Positions 26,045 through 35,260 of a stretch of DNA of 64,000 nt are shown in pieces. The stretch covers positions 2,046,001 to 2,110,000 of the forward strand of contig NZ_CP095412.1 of assembly GCF_023016265.1 (NCBI RefSeq), given 5' to 3'. The position numbers and the translations under genes are program-made. Below the pieces are notes generated by a model. The model saw only the letters and a program-made list of their open reading frames with translations. It searched no databases and had not been told where the DNA came from. Every line of letters starts with the position of its first letter. Within the stretch, counting starts at the first letter, position 1. The DNA comes from Blastococcus sp. PRF04-17. GTDB taxonomy: Bacteria; Actinomycetota; Actinomycetes; Mycobacteriales; Geodermatophilaceae.

Positions 26045-27661
26045 TCAGCCGCCGACCGACCCCAGCACCAGGTCGACCATGACCGGCAGCAGCACCACGA
26101 TGAGCAGCGCCCCGAGGACGTCGAACGAGATGCCCGACCGGATCATCTTCGTGATCGGCACGACGCCGGAGCCGTAGACGATCGCGTTCTGCGGCGTCGA
26201 GACCGGGAGCATGAACCCGAAGGACGCCGCGAAGGTCGCGGCGAGCGCGGGCACGAAGGGGTTGATCCCCGCTGCCACGGCCACCGGGATGATGATCGGC
26301 ACGACCACCGCTGCCGAGGCCGTGTTCGAGGTGGTCTCGCTGATGATGATCGCCAGGATGACGGCGAAGATCGTGATCGCGAACGTGCTGGTGAGCCCGA
26401 GCGTGTCGGCGGACGCGCTGCCGATGCGCTCGGCGAGCCCCGTGCTGGCCAGCAGCGAGCCGAAGATGATGCCGGTGCCGAAGAGCAGCACCGTGCCCCA
26501 GTCGATCTTCGCCGCGTCGCTCCAGTTGAGCGTGAACTCGCGGCTCTTCCAGTCCGTCGGCAGCAGGAACAGCAGGGCCGCCCCGAGGACGGCGACGATG
26601 CCCTCGTCGAGCCGGTCGCTGATGGTCGCGTAGACGTCGGACTCGGTGCCCACGACCAGCGCGAAGATGCCGGGCAGGATCCAGAAGAAGACCGTGACGC
26701 CGAAGGCGACGAGCGTGTTGCGCTCGGCCCGTGACATCGGGCCCAGCGCGGCCCGCTCCTTCTGCACGTACTCGCTGACGCCCTCGATGCGCTTGATCTC
26801 GGGCTTGTTGAGCAGCAGCAGGACCGCGGCGAGCGCGACGAACATCAGCGCGCAGATCGGCAGCGCCATGAGCATCCAGTCGAGGAAGCCGATCCGTTCG
26901 CCGGTCGCCTCCTCGATCAGCCCGCGGCCGATCAGGTTCGGGGGTGTGCCGACCGGGGTGAGCAGCCCGCCGACGCTGGCGCCGTAGGCGAGCATGAGCA
27001 TCAGCGCCACCCCCACCCGCAGCCGCAGCGGGTCGAAGTCGGGCTTCACCAGCTCCTTGTCCTGCAGCAGCTTGGCGATCACGGCGAGGATGCCCAGGGC
27101 CGTCGGCAGCAGCATCGCGACGGTCGCGGTGTTCGACACGAAGGCCGACAGCACGGCCGTGATCAGGCCGAAGGCGATGACGACCCGCGCCGTGGAGACG
27201 CCGACCCACTTCAGCGACAGGATGAACATCGCGAAGCGGCGGGCGACGCCGTGCTTGAGCATCGCGGCCGCCAGGATGAACGCGCCGATGAAGGTGAACA
27301 CCGTCGGCGAGCCGAAGGGGGCCAGGGCGTCGTCCGACGGCACCACGCCGAGGACGACGATCGCCCCGACCCCGATGAGGCCGCCGATCGGGATCGGCAC
27401 GGGCTCGGTGATCCACAGGACGATGACGCCCAGCAGGACCGCCGCCAGCAGGTGCTGGTCGCGCGGCAGGTCGAGGGGCAGCAGCGCGAAGACGATGGTG
27501 ACGACCGGAGCGAGGAAGAGGCCGACGGTCCGCCGGCCCTTCTCGAAGCGCTCCTCGGCCGGGCTGAGCTGCTGCTCCCCCAGGCTCCGATACGTGGCGC
27601 TGCCGCGGAAGGCCGCGTCGACGTCGGTGCGGTGGACCTGTGCCCGCTCCGTCGCGGTCAT
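26045..27661 (-). CDS. SLC13/DASS-family anion:sodium symporter
   Basis: A 538-residue polytopic membrane protein from ATG at 27661. The two inverted-repeat hallmarks of the DASS family are visible: SNTATVAMLLP with PVGTPPNLIG, and SETTSNTASAAVVVP with PVSTPQNAIVYG (SNT motifs and the following hairpin tips). Family members carry dicarboxylates, sulfate or phosphate; the substrate cannot be told from sequence. No partner gene is adjacent. Confidence 0.9.
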   Translation of the reverse strand: MTATERAQVHRTDVDAAFRGSATYRSLGEQQLSPAEERFEKGRRTVGLFLAPVVTIVFALLPLDLPRDQHLLAAVLLGVIVLWITEPVPIPIGGLIGVGAIVVLGVVPSDDALAPFGSPTVFTFIGAFILAAAMLKHGVARRFAMFILSLKWVGVSTARVVIAFGLITAVLSAFVSNTATVAMLLPTALGILAVIAKLLQDKELVKPDFDPLRLRVGVALMLMLAYGASVGGLLTPVGTPPNLIGRGLIEEATGERIGFLDWMLMALPICALMFVALAAVLLLLNKPEIKRIEGVSEYVQKERAALGPMSRAERNTLVAFGVTVFFWILPGIFALVVGTESDVYATISDRLDEGIVAVLGAALLFLLPTDWKSREFTLNWSDAAKIDWGTVLLFGTGIIFGSLLASTGLAERIGSASADTLGLTSTFAITIFAVILAIIISETTSNTASAAVVVPIIIPVAVAAGINPFVPALAATFAASFGFMLPVSTPQNAIVYGSGVVPITKMIRSGISFDVLGALLIVVLLPVMVDLVLGSVGG

Positions 27662-27711
27662 GGCTGCCTCCCCTGTCGGGACGTCCCAGACGATAAGGAG
27701 GCAGCCCCCGT

Positions 27712-28591
27712 TCAGCGACCCGGGAAGATCCCACCCCCGAAGGCGCCGGCCTCGACCAGCCGGGCGGGACAGGCCCTTGGCCAGCTCGAGGACGCGGTCG
27801 GTGCGCTCCGGGCCCAGCAGCAGCCAGGGGTCGGCCGACAGCGCGTCGGTCTGCGTCTCGATGTGCGCGCGCAGGTCGAGGCCGTCCTCGGTCAGGCCGG
27901 CGTCGTCGAGCAGGCCGCGGTCGGCGAGCGCGGCGCAGGCCGCGGCCCACTCCTCGTCGCGCCAGCCACGGGTCGCCTTGGCGGCCGGCTCGGTGAAACC
28001 GCGACCGGTGGCCGTGTGGGTGATCAGTGCCTCGAGCCCGGTCAGCCCGGCGTGCAGCAGGACGGCGATGTGCCCGTCGCCCCGGTGCTCGCGCAGGAGG
28101 GTCGCGCCGTGCCAGAGCGCCGGCAGCGGCTCCTCGGGCCACGGCAGGTCGGCGTGCGCGGCGTAGAGCGGCCGGCCCTCGGGCGTCAGGACGGCGCACG
28201 CCTCCCGCAGCAGGTCCGCCAGCTCGGCGACCTCCGGGGAGCCGGCCGCGTCACCGAGCAGGCGGGTCAGGGACGCCCGCGCCGCGTCGAGGCGGGCTGC
28301 GAGCACCTGCTCGGGAGTCGCCAGCGTCCACGCCCGCGGGATCATGTGCGCGACCAGGGACGGCGAGAAGTTGAAGAACGTCGCCGTGACCACGCCGGCG
28401 CCGACCGCGCCCATCGGGGCCGCGCGCCCGGCGAAGTAGGACATGCGCCCCGGCTTGAGGCCGATCGCCGAGAAGTGCGCGTCATGCTCCGGCGCGAAGT
28501 ACAGCTGCGAGTGCAGCGGGTCGACCGCCCGGTGGGCGCGGGCCACCGCCTTCGGGTCGAGGACGGACGCGGACCGATCGGCGCTGACCAT
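27712..28591 (-). CDS. SCO6745-family protein, frameshifted near the C-terminus
   Basis: Starts MVSADRSASVLDPKAVARAHRAVDPLHSQ at ATG 28591 and matches the SCO6745 family of helical, SalK-like actinobacterial proteins (function unknown). As read, the frame runs past the normal end and straight into the transporter gene with no stop. Removing one C from the CCC run around 27762-27768 gives the expected end LVEAGAFGGGIFPGR and a TGA at 27712, for about 292 residues. The apparent fusion to the transporter is therefore very likely an indel artefact. Confidence 0.75.
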
Positions 28592-28608
28592 GCGCCGCAC
28601 AGTAACGA

Positions 28609-29601
28609 TCAGCGCAGCGGTTCCAGGGATCGGGACCAGGAGACCTGGGTGCGGACGGCGGCGAAGCCGAGGTTCTCGTAGAGCCGCATCGCCCCGGTCA
28701 CGTTCTCGGTGTCCACACCCAGGCCGGCACCCACGTAGCCCTGCGCGGCGGCGGCCCGGAGCGCCGCCGCGATGGCCGCCGACGCCAGGCCGCGTCCCCG
28801 AGCGCCGGGCAGGACGCCGATCTGGCCCAGGTCGACCTTGCGCAACCCGGTCGCCGCGGTGTCGGCCTCGAACTCGTAGGTGAGGACATAGCCCACCACT
28901 GCGCCGTCCTCGACCGCGAGCACGGACAGCTCGGGCCGGAACGCGCGCTGGCCGGTGAACAGGCGCGTCCAGCTCTCGGGGTCGCGCTCGCTGGAGCCGT
29001 GGTGCTCGGTGAACGCCGCGTTGTGCGCCCGGCGCACCTCGTCGTCCCGGTCCCAGCTGAACGCGACGAGGTCGACGCCCGGCACGGGGCGCGGCTCGGG
29101 CAGCTCGTCCAGCGACCGCTCCATGTCGCGGAACCAGCGCTCGGCGGTGAGGCCCGCCCGCTGCACGAGCGCCTCGAGCGACGGCATCGTCTCGGGCACC
29201 CCGACGACCAGCTTGCCCGGAGCCGCCGGCTGCCGTTCGGCGTGCACCTCGGTGCCGCGCTCCAGCTGCCAGCCCAGCAGCGCACGCCCGATGCCGAGCC
29301 CCCGACGGTCCGGGCGCACCCGGCCCTCCAGGTAGACCCGGTAGGTGTCGCGGAACGTGGGCGGCCCGAAGGCGAGGGCGTATCCGACCACGATGCCGTC
29401 GGCGTCCTCGACGGCGATGCCGTCGCGGCCCAGGTCGGCCTGCCAGCCGGTCCACCACTCGGTGAGGTCCTCGGCGGAGAAGTGCTCGGCGGTCTTGTCG
29501 ACCTGCTCCGACGCGGTCAGCAGTGCGGCCACCGGGGCGGCGTCGTCGGGGGTCATCGGACGGACGGCGAAGCCCTCCGGCAGCACGGGAAGTCCGGTCA
29601 C
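28609..29601 (-). CDS. Double GNAT-domain acetyltransferase
   Basis: A 330-residue protein from GTG at 29601 with two GNAT folds. The first has acetyl-CoA loop VRPDRRGLGIGRALL (about 95-110); the second GVLPGARGRGLASAAIAAAL (about 265-285), followed by TENVTGAMRLYENLGF. The layout is that of MshD-like tandem acetyltransferases, though MshD itself is usually a little shorter and this one could be any small-molecule acetylase. It lies 17 bp upstream of the SCO6745 gene. Confidence 0.82.
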   Translation of the reverse strand: MTGLPVLPEGFAVRPMTPDDAAPVAALLTASEQVDKTAEHFSAEDLTEWWTGWQADLGRDGIAVEDADGIVVGYALAFGPPTFRDTYRVYLEGRVRPDRRGLGIGRALLGWQLERGTEVHAERQPAAPGKLVVGVPETMPSLEALVQRAGLTAERWFRDMERSLDELPEPRPVPGVDLVAFSWDRDDEVRRAHNAAFTEHHGSSERDPESWTRLFTGQRAFRPELSVLAVEDGAVVGYVLTYEFEADTAATGLRKVDLGQIGVLPGARGRGLASAAIAAALRAAAAQGYVGAGLGVDTENVTGAMRLYENLGFAAVRTQVSWSRSLEPLR

Positions 29602-29644
29602 GGACCCCGAGGCTAGGCAGCCGCACCCGACGCGGCCAGCCGAT

Positions 29645-30035
29645 TTACTTGGGGGCGAAGAGGCAGAAGACGTGCCCGGCGGGGTCGGCGTAGGTCCGCA
29701 CCATCTCGTGCGGCTTGGTGTAGGTGTTCAGCAGCCGGGCGCCGGCCTCCTCGACGAGGGCGCCCGCCGCCGCCAGGTCGTCGACCTCGATGTCGAGGTG
29801 CAACTGCATCTGCTGGGTGCCCGACTCGGGTGGCCAGACGGGCGGGACGTGGTCGGTCTCCCGCTGGAAGGACAGTCCCGTGCCCCCGTCGGAGGGCCGC
29901 AGCGCCGCCCACTCCGGCCCCTCGTCACGCAGCGGCCAGCCGAGCAGCCGCTGGTAGAAGCGGGCCAGGCCCTGGGGGTCGGGCGTACCCAGGACGGCGG
30001 CGGTCAGCGTGGCTCTCGGCCCCGCTTCGTGACAT
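29645..30035 (-). CDS. VOC-family (glyoxalase/dioxygenase-like) protein, copy 1, frameshifted near its start
   Basis: A VOC protein of about 129 residues (VLGTPDPQGLARFYQRLLGW ... GHVFCLFAPK). As read, this frame has no start: a TGA lies just upstream. ATG at 30035 with a GAGG box is in another frame; deleting one G of the GGGG run at 30020-30023 joins them (MSRSGPRATLTAAVLG). A 93-bp block (29661-29753) is identical to one in copy 2 (30054-30146), showing recent duplication. VOC proteins include glyoxalases and antibiotic-binding proteins; the role is unknown. Confidence 0.7.
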
Positions 30036-30037
30036 GG

Positions 30038-30417
30038 TCACCTCGGGACGAACAGGCAGAAGACGTGCCCGGCGGGGTCGGCGTAGGTCCGCACCATCTC
30101 GTGCGGCTTGGTGTAGGTGTTCAGCAGCCGGGCGCCGGCCTCCTCGGCGACCGCGGCCGCGGCGTCGAGGTCGTCGACCTGGAAGTCGAGGTGCTGCTGC
30201 ATCTGCTGTGTGCCCGGCTCCGGCGGCCACACCGGCGGCTGATGCTGCCGCTCCAGCTGGAAAGACAGGCCCGTGCTGCCGCCGCCGGGCGCAGCGTCGC
30301 CCACTCCGGCTCGTGATCGCGGATTGGCCAGCCCAACAGCCGCTGGTAGAAGCGGGCCAGTCCCGGCGGGTCCGGCGTCCCGAGCACTGGCGCGACGAGT
30401 CGGATCCCGGGGGTCAC
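30038..30417 (-). CDS. VOC-family protein, copy 2, frameshifted
   Basis: Tandem paralogue of the gene at 29645. It starts at GTG 30417 (VTPGIRLVAPVLGTPDPPGL) and ends with GHVFCLFVPR. The frame breaks near 30288-30290, where one C is missing after CTGCGCCC; restoring it gives LRPGGGSTGLSFQ, in line with copy 1, and a protein of about 126 residues. Its stop lies next to the ATG of copy 1. Its start overlaps the stop of a fragment of the amidohydrolase gene found at 31174. Confidence 0.7.
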
Positions 30418-30465
30418 CCCTCGATCGTGAACAACCGTGCACCGTTGCGCCACAGGACGGCGCAG
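30414..30465 (-). pseudogene. Fragment of an amidohydrolase 3' end
   Basis: About 42 bp (30422-30463) match the last part of the amidohydrolase gene (31186-31227) with roughly four mismatches; both encode AVLWRNGARLFTI. The copy keeps a stop (30414-30416). It seems to be the remnant of a duplication that accompanied insertion of the DNA in between. Confidence 0.6.
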
Positions 30466-30644
30466 TCACCGTCGTCAGCACTCGCCGTAACGAAACAAGC
30501 CCGTAGGGAAACGCCACGCTCCCCGGGAGGTTGTTCTCGAAGTACGGGATCGATCCGTATTGCACCTTTGCTGGCTCCACGCCAGCCTACCGTCGGTTTA
30601 CTCAAGTCAGCGGCAGGACAGCTGCGATAACTCGGGGGATCCGC

Positions 30645-31136
30645 ATGCTGAAGGTTCTCTATGCGGTAATCATCTATGGACTCATCCCTGCGATTCTTCT
30701 CCTGTATTTCCTGATCTCGGCCCGCCTGCCGGCGATGGTGCAAGGTGAAGAGAGTCGCCTGTCCGCAAGAGCAGGGTTCTGGGCAGGCGTCGTTCTCTTC
30801 GCTGCCTATTGCGTGGTGGTCATACCCGGCATTGACGACTTGGACTTCAACGTCCAGTCCCTCCCTGCCTTCAACCTCTGGGGAATGCTGTTGGGCCTCA
30901 TTGTGGGATTCTTTTTCCTAGGAGTTCTTGAGTTTCTCCTGCCGACCAGGGGCGTCGGTCTACTCACCCTCCTCATCGCGGCGGCGAGCTCTATCGCGCT
31001 CTTCTCTTACCTGTTCCAAGCGGACGCGCGCGATTTCACGATGTACCTCACCTTAGGCACCCTCTTCGGTGGCCTCTTCCACATCGTGTTGTTCCCGAGA
31101 GTGGCCAAGGGCCTACTCTCCACGAGCAGCGCCTAA
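30645..31136 (+). CDS. Small polytopic membrane protein
   Basis: A 163-residue protein from ATG at 30645 with GGGGGA upstream. Five hydrophobic helices can be drawn (VLYAVIIYGLIPAILLLYFL, FWAGVVLFAAYCVVVI, LWGMLLGLIVGFFFLG, LLTLLIAAASSIALFSYLF, YLTLGTLFGGLFHIVLF). Codon use is clearly less GC-biased than in the neighbours, and the gene sits inside a segment flanked by a duplicated amidohydrolase fragment, so it looks acquired. No family recognised. Confidence 0.75.
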   Translation: MLKVLYAVIIYGLIPAILLLYFLISARLPAMVQGEESRLSARAGFWAGVVLFAAYCVVVIPGIDDLDFNVQSLPAFNLWGMLLGLIVGFFFLGVLEFLLPTRGVGLLTLLIAAASSIALFSYLFQADARDFTMYLTLGTLFGGLFHIVLFPRVAKGLLSTSSA

Positions 31137-31173
31137 CTAGGATGCGGTTGTGGTGCGACCAAGGCGGCGCTTC

Positions 31174-32070
31174 CTACTGTCCGGCGATCGTGAACAGGCG
31201 TGCGCCGTTCCGCCACAGGACGGCGCGCAGCCACTCCTCGCCCAGCTCCAGTCGGTGCAGTGCCTGTAACTGGTGGGCGTAGGCATACGGGATCGACGGG
31301 AAGTCGCTGCCGAGCAGCACTTTCTCGCGCAGCGCGGCCAGCCGCGCCCGCTCGGCGGGGTCGAACGGCATGAGCCGCTCGGTGAAGTCGGTGGCGAACA
31401 TCGTGGTGTCGAGGTGCACCCGCTCGTAGCGCTCGGCGAGGTCGAGGAACTCGCGGTACTCGGGCATGCCGAGGTGGGCGATCACCAGTTGCAGTCGCGG
31501 AAACCGCTCCAGCAGGCCGGTGACCGGCTCCGGGCCGGTGTGGTCACCGGCCAGCGGGCCGGAGCCGCAGTGGATCACCACCGGAGTGCCGGTCTCCTCC
31601 AGGCGCGCCCAGACGTCGTCGAGCAGCGGATCCCGCGGGTCGAAGTCGCCGACCTGCACGTGCACCTTGAACACCCGCGCGCCGTCGTCCAGGGCCTGGG
31701 CGACGTATCCGGCGGCCGCCGGCTCGGGATAGAAGGTGGCCGACTGCAGCACCTGCGGCCGGCCGGCGGCGAAGCCCGCCGACCACTCGTTGAGCCACGC
31801 CGCCATGCCCGGCTTGTGCGGGTACGGCAACGTCGGGAAGGCCCGGACCCCGAGCCGCTCCAGGACGGCGAGCCGCTCCTCGACGGGCAGCTGGTAGGTG
31901 ATCGGCCAACCGGCGCCGTAGTGGGTCTCGGCCAGGGCGAAGTACCGCCAGACCTTGGCCTGCACCGGATCGGGCAGGAAGTGCACGTGGACGTCGACCA
32001 GCCCGGGAAGGCCGAGCTCGCGCCAGTACCTCGGGACGTCCTCGTCGTCGGCCGGCGGGAGGACGCTCAT
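31174..32070 (-). CDS. Amidohydrolase (metal-dependent TIM-barrel hydrolase)
   Basis: A 298-residue protein. It has the amidohydrolase-2 pattern: DVHVHFLP near residue 26 (HxH metal site), VVIHCGSGP, VIAHLG, and LLGSDFPSIPY with the catalytic Asp. The ATG at 32070 overlaps the stop of the oxidoreductase gene (ATGA), so the two are translationally coupled. The substrate is unknown; relatives include decarboxylases and lactonases. Confidence 0.85.
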   Translation of the reverse strand: MSVLPPADDEDVPRYWRELGLPGLVDVHVHFLPDPVQAKVWRYFALAETHYGAGWPITYQLPVEERLAVLERLGVRAFPTLPYPHKPGMAAWLNEWSAGFAAGRPQVLQSATFYPEPAAAGYVAQALDDGARVFKVHVQVGDFDPRDPLLDDVWARLEETGTPVVIHCGSGPLAGDHTGPEPVTGLLERFPRLQLVIAHLGMPEYREFLDLAERYERVHLDTTMFATDFTERLMPFDPAERARLAALREKVLLGSDFPSIPYAYAHQLQALHRLELGEEWLRAVLWRNGARLFTIAGQ

Positions 32071-32990
32071 CGCAGGGTGACGACGACCTTGCCGCGCACG
32101 TGCCCGCCGGCGACGAGTCGCTGCGCCTCGGCGGTCCGCTCGAGCGGGAACGCCTTGGCGATGGGCACCCGCAGCTGACCGGCGTCGGCCATCCGGGCCA
32201 GCTCCTCGAGGTCGTGCTGATCCGGGCGGACGAACACGTAGCGCCCGCCCATCTCGTTGACGACCGGGTCGACGACGGAGGCGATGCGGGCGGGGTCGCG
32301 CACCTGCTTCGGGGCGTCGGCGAGCGTGTCGCCACCGACGAGGTCGAGGACGGCGTCCACCGGCTCGGAGAGCTGGGCGCTGACCGGGCCGGCGTCGTAG
32401 TCGAGCGCCTCGGCGACGCCGGCGTCGGCCAGGAATCCGTGGTTGCGCGGACTCGCCGTGCCGACGACGTGCGCGCCCAGGGCGACCGCGATCTGGACGG
32501 CGTTGAACCCGACCCCACCCGCCGCCCGGTGCACCAGCACCCGGTCGCCCTCTCCGACGTCGAGCGCCTCGGTCAGCGCCTGGTACGCGGTCAGGCCGGC
32601 GAGGGGCAGTGCGCCCGCCTCGGCGAAGGACAGCGACGCGGGCTTGTGCGCCAGGCACCGCTGCGGTGCCGGCACCAGTTCGGCCGTCGTCCCCCACTGG
32701 ATGTCGTCCCGGCGGACGTAGCCGAACACCTCGTCCCCCGGCCGGAACGTGACCACCGCGGGACCGGCGGCCTCGACGACCCCCGCGACGTCCCACCCGG
32801 GCACGATCGGGAAGTGGTGCGGATAGGCGCCGGCCAGGAGGCCCTGCCGGATCGCCATGTCGACGGGATTGACGCCGGCGGCGTGCACGCGGACGAGGAC
32901 GGTGTCCGGCCCGACGGGCGGGTCGGGCAGGTCGTCACGCAACTGGAGGATGCTCTCGTCGCCGAACCGGTCGTACGCGATGCCCCTCAC
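32067..32990 (-). CDS. Zinc-independent NADP-dependent quinone oxidoreductase (MDR family)
   Basis: A 307-residue medium-chain dehydrogenase/reductase. The N-terminal GroES-like fold contains VHAAGVNPVDMAIRQG; the cofactor-binding region is RVLVHRAAGGVGFNAVQIAVALGAHVVGT (AxGGVG motif), typical of quinone oxidoreductases that lack catalytic zinc. It ends VRGKVVVTL. Coupled to the amidohydrolase downstream. Confidence 0.87.
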   Translation of the reverse strand: MRGIAYDRFGDESILQLRDDLPDPPVGPDTVLVRVHAAGVNPVDMAIRQGLLAGAYPHHFPIVPGWDVAGVVEAAGPAVVTFRPGDEVFGYVRRDDIQWGTTAELVPAPQRCLAHKPASLSFAEAGALPLAGLTAYQALTEALDVGEGDRVLVHRAAGGVGFNAVQIAVALGAHVVGTASPRNHGFLADAGVAEALDYDAGPVSAQLSEPVDAVLDLVGGDTLADAPKQVRDPARIASVVDPVVNEMGGRYVFVRPDQHDLEELARMADAGQLRVPIAKAFPLERTAEAQRLVAGGHVRGKVVVTLR

Positions 32991-33000
32991 GTGCGGCCCC

Positions 33001-33477
33001 TCAACGACGGCCCTTCACGTAGCGGCCGAACGCCTTCTGGATCTCGCGCCGGGAGTCGCGCTCGGCGAGGTCGTGCCGCTTGTCGTAGGACTTCTTGCCC
33101 TTCGCCAGCGCGAGGGTGGCTTTGACCTTGCCGTCCTTGAAGTACAGGTCCAGCGGGACGAGCGTGAGCCCGCCCTCCTTGGTCTTGCCGATCAGCTTCT
33201 CGATCTCGGCGCGGTGCATGAGGATCTTGCGCTTGCGGCGCGGGGCGTGGTTGGTCCACGTGCCCTGCGTGTACTCGGGGATGTGCACGTGCTGCAGCCA
33301 CACCTCGCCGTCGTCGACGGTGGCGAACCCGTCGACGAGCGAGGCACGGCCGGCACGCAGGCTCTTCACCTCGGTGCCGGTGAGGACCAGCCCCACCTCG
33401 TAGGTGTCGAGGATCGAGTAGTCGTGCCGCGCCTTCTTGTTCTGGGCGATCAGCTTTCGCCCCTGCTCCCGCGGCAT
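33001..33477 (-). CDS. smpB: SsrA-binding protein
   Basis: A 158-residue SmpB that delivers tmRNA to stalled ribosomes. Visible hallmarks are [48 protein letters not shown] and the basic C-terminal tail after [12 protein letters not shown] at 33477 is chosen over an upstream GTG/ATG because it matches the family start ([18 protein letters not shown]). Its partner RNA gene ssrA is about 9 kb away. Confidence 0.95.
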   Translation of the reverse strand: MPREQGRKLIAQNKKARHDYSILDTYEVGLVLTGTEVKSLRAGRASLVDGFATVDDGEVWLQHVHIPEYTQGTWTNHAPRRKRKILMHRAEIEKLIGKTKEGGLTLVPLDLYFKDGKVKATLALAKGKKSYDKRHDLAERDSRREIQKAFGRYVKGRR

Positions 33478-33493
33478 GCGACCCAGATTACCG

Positions 33494-33557
33494 GCGCGAG
33501 ATCTGCACACTCGTGGTCATCAGGGGCGTGATGACCACGAGTGTGCAGATCTCGCGC
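33494..33557. repeat. 29-bp perfect palindromic hairpin between ftsX and smpB
   Basis: Arms 33494-33522 and 33529-33557 are exact inverted repeats with a 6-nt loop. A stem of 29 perfect pairs is much longer than a usual terminator, so it may be a member of a dispersed palindromic repeat family that also terminates ftsX transcription. Confidence 0.85.
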
Positions 33558-33561
33558 GGAA

Positions 33562-34446
33562 CTAGAGGCGTACGTACAGGCGCAGGGTCACGTAGGCGGC
33601 GATGCCGGCCAGGCCCACGCCCGCGGCCGCGATGATCGGGCTGATCGTGGCGATCGCACCCCAGTCGACGGGCGGGATGATGCCCGCCTTGATCGGCCCG
33701 GCCAGGGTCTTGTCCACGAAGAGCACCTTGGTCAGCACCAGGCCGCCGATCGCCAGCAGCGCGCCGATGAGCCCGGCCAGCGCGGCCTCGAGGATGAACG
33801 GCAGCTGGGTGTACCAGCGGGAGGCGCCCACCAGCCGCATGATGTTGGTCTCGTTGCGGCGGTTGAACGCGGCCAGCTGGATGGTGTTGGAGATCAGCAG
33901 CAGCGCCGCCAGCGCCTGGACCACCGCCACGGCGATCGTGGCGTTGCGGGCGCCGTTGAGCAGGCTGAACAGGCGGTCGAGGAAGTCGCCCTCGTCACGC
34001 ACCTGGTCGACACCGTTCTCGCCGTTGGGGAACTCCGAGGCGATGACCGAGTAGCGCTCCGGGTTGACCAGCTCGACGCGGAAGCTCTCGGGCAGCGCGT
34101 CGGCCGGGGTGTTCTGCACCAGCTCGGGCTGCTGGCTGAACTGCGTCTGGAAGCGCTCGTAGGCCTCTTCCTTGGACTCGTAGACGAAGCTCTTCACCTC
34201 GTCCGAGGCCTCGAGCTCCGACCGGATGGCCGAGCGCTGCTCCTCGGTGACGTCGTCGGCCAGGAAGATGGAGACCTGCACCTTGTCGTAGTAGATCTCC
34301 TTCATGTCGGAGATCATCCCGGCGATGAGCAGGCCGGTGCCCATGAGTCCGAGCGAGATGGCCGTCGTCAGGATCATCGCGACCGTCATGGTCAGGTTGC
34401 GACGCAGCCCGGTGGCCACCTCGGAGAGGACGAAGTTGACGCGCAT
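33562..34446 (-). CDS. ftsX: Cell division ABC transporter permease FtsX
   Basis: A 294-residue membrane protein. One TM helix near residues 20-45 precedes a large extracellular domain, then three TM helices follow (AVVQALAALLLISNTIQLAAF, FILEAALAGLIGALLAIGGL, ISPIIAAAGVGLAGIAAYVTL). NIMRLVGAS is the conserved FtsX loop contacting FtsE. With FtsE it activates peptidoglycan hydrolases at the division site. Gap to ftsE is 56 bp. Confidence 0.95.
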   Translation of the reverse strand: MRVNFVLSEVATGLRRNLTMTVAMILTTAISLGLMGTGLLIAGMISDMKEIYYDKVQVSIFLADDVTEEQRSAIRSELEASDEVKSFVYESKEEAYERFQTQFSQQPELVQNTPADALPESFRVELVNPERYSVIASEFPNGENGVDQVRDEGDFLDRLFSLLNGARNATIAVAVVQALAALLLISNTIQLAAFNRRNETNIMRLVGASRWYTQLPFILEAALAGLIGALLAIGGLVLTKVLFVDKTLAGPIKAGIIPPVDWGAIATISPIIAAAGVGLAGIAAYVTLRLYVRL

Positions 34447-34502
34447 GGATTCCCTGTCGTGGAGTCTGGAAGAGCCGGGTCGGTCGGTCGGCGGCCCTGC
34501 GC

Positions 34503-35192
34503 CTAGCGGCCCACGCCGTAGACGCCGCGCGACTGGTCCCGGGTGATCTGGCCCCCGTTGAGCTCGATGACGCGGCGGCGCATGGAGTCGACGATGTGGT
34601 AGTCGTGCGTCGCCATGATCACCGTGGTGCCGGTGCGGTTGATCCGCTCCAGCAGCAGCATGATGCCCTCGCTGGTCTCGGGGTCGAGGTTGCCGGTGGG
34701 CTCGTCGGCGAGCAGCACCAGCGGCCGGTTGACGAACGCGCGCGCGATCGCCACGCGCTGCTGCTCACCACCGGAGAGCTCGCTGGGCAGGCGGTGCGCC
34801 TTGCCCTCGAGACCAACCATCTCGAGCACCTCGGGGACGACCCGCTTGATGGTGCGCTGCGGCTTGTTGATCACCTCGAGGGCGAACGCCACGTTCTGGG
34901 CGACGGTGCGGTCGCGCAGCAGGCGGAAGTCCTGGAAGACGCAGCCCATCGTGCGCCGCAGCTTGGGCACCTTCCACTTGGAGAGGGTGTTCAGCGTCTG
35001 GCCGTTGACGGTGATCGTGCCCGAGGTCGGGGTGTCCTCCTTGAGCAGCAGCCGGAGGAAGGTCGACTTGCCCGAGCCCGACGACCCGATGAGGAAGACG
35101 AACTCGCCCTTGTCGATCTCGGTCGACACGTCGTCGAGGGCCGGCCGGCTGCTCGCCGGGTAGAGCTTGGTGACGTGTTGCAATTCGATCAC
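34503..35192 (-). CDS. ftsE: Cell division ATP-binding protein FtsE
   Basis: A 229-residue ABC ATPase: Walker [10 protein letters not shown] (36-44), signature [14 protein letters not shown], Walker [15 protein letters not shown], and H-loop ATHD. GTG at 35192 gives the normal length ([12 protein letters not shown]). It partners with FtsX in the prfB-ftsE-ftsX-smpB order common in actinobacteria. Confidence 0.95.
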   Translation of the reverse strand: MIELQHVTKLYPASSRPALDDVSTEIDKGEFVFLIGSSGSGKSTFLRLLLKEDTPTSGTITVNGQTLNTLSKWKVPKLRRTMGCVFQDFRLLRDRTVAQNVAFALEVINKPQRTIKRVVPEVLEMVGLEGKAHRLPSELSGGEQQRVAIARAFVNRPLVLLADEPTGNLDPETSEGIMLLLERINRTGTTVIMATHDYHIVDSMRRRVIELNGGQITRDQSRGVYGVGR

Positions 35193-35260
35193 GAGGTGCC
35201 ACGCTACCTGCCCGGCGCCTCCCCACGGCGGCAACGCGAGGGAACTCCGACGTCTCGTTG

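Noticed and set aside
26045-29626. A single 1193-residue protein joining the SCO6745-type protein to the SLC13 transporter
   Set aside because: The join depends on one extra C near 27762-27768. Without it the first protein ends normally (GAFGGGIFPGR) and the transporter has its own ATG.
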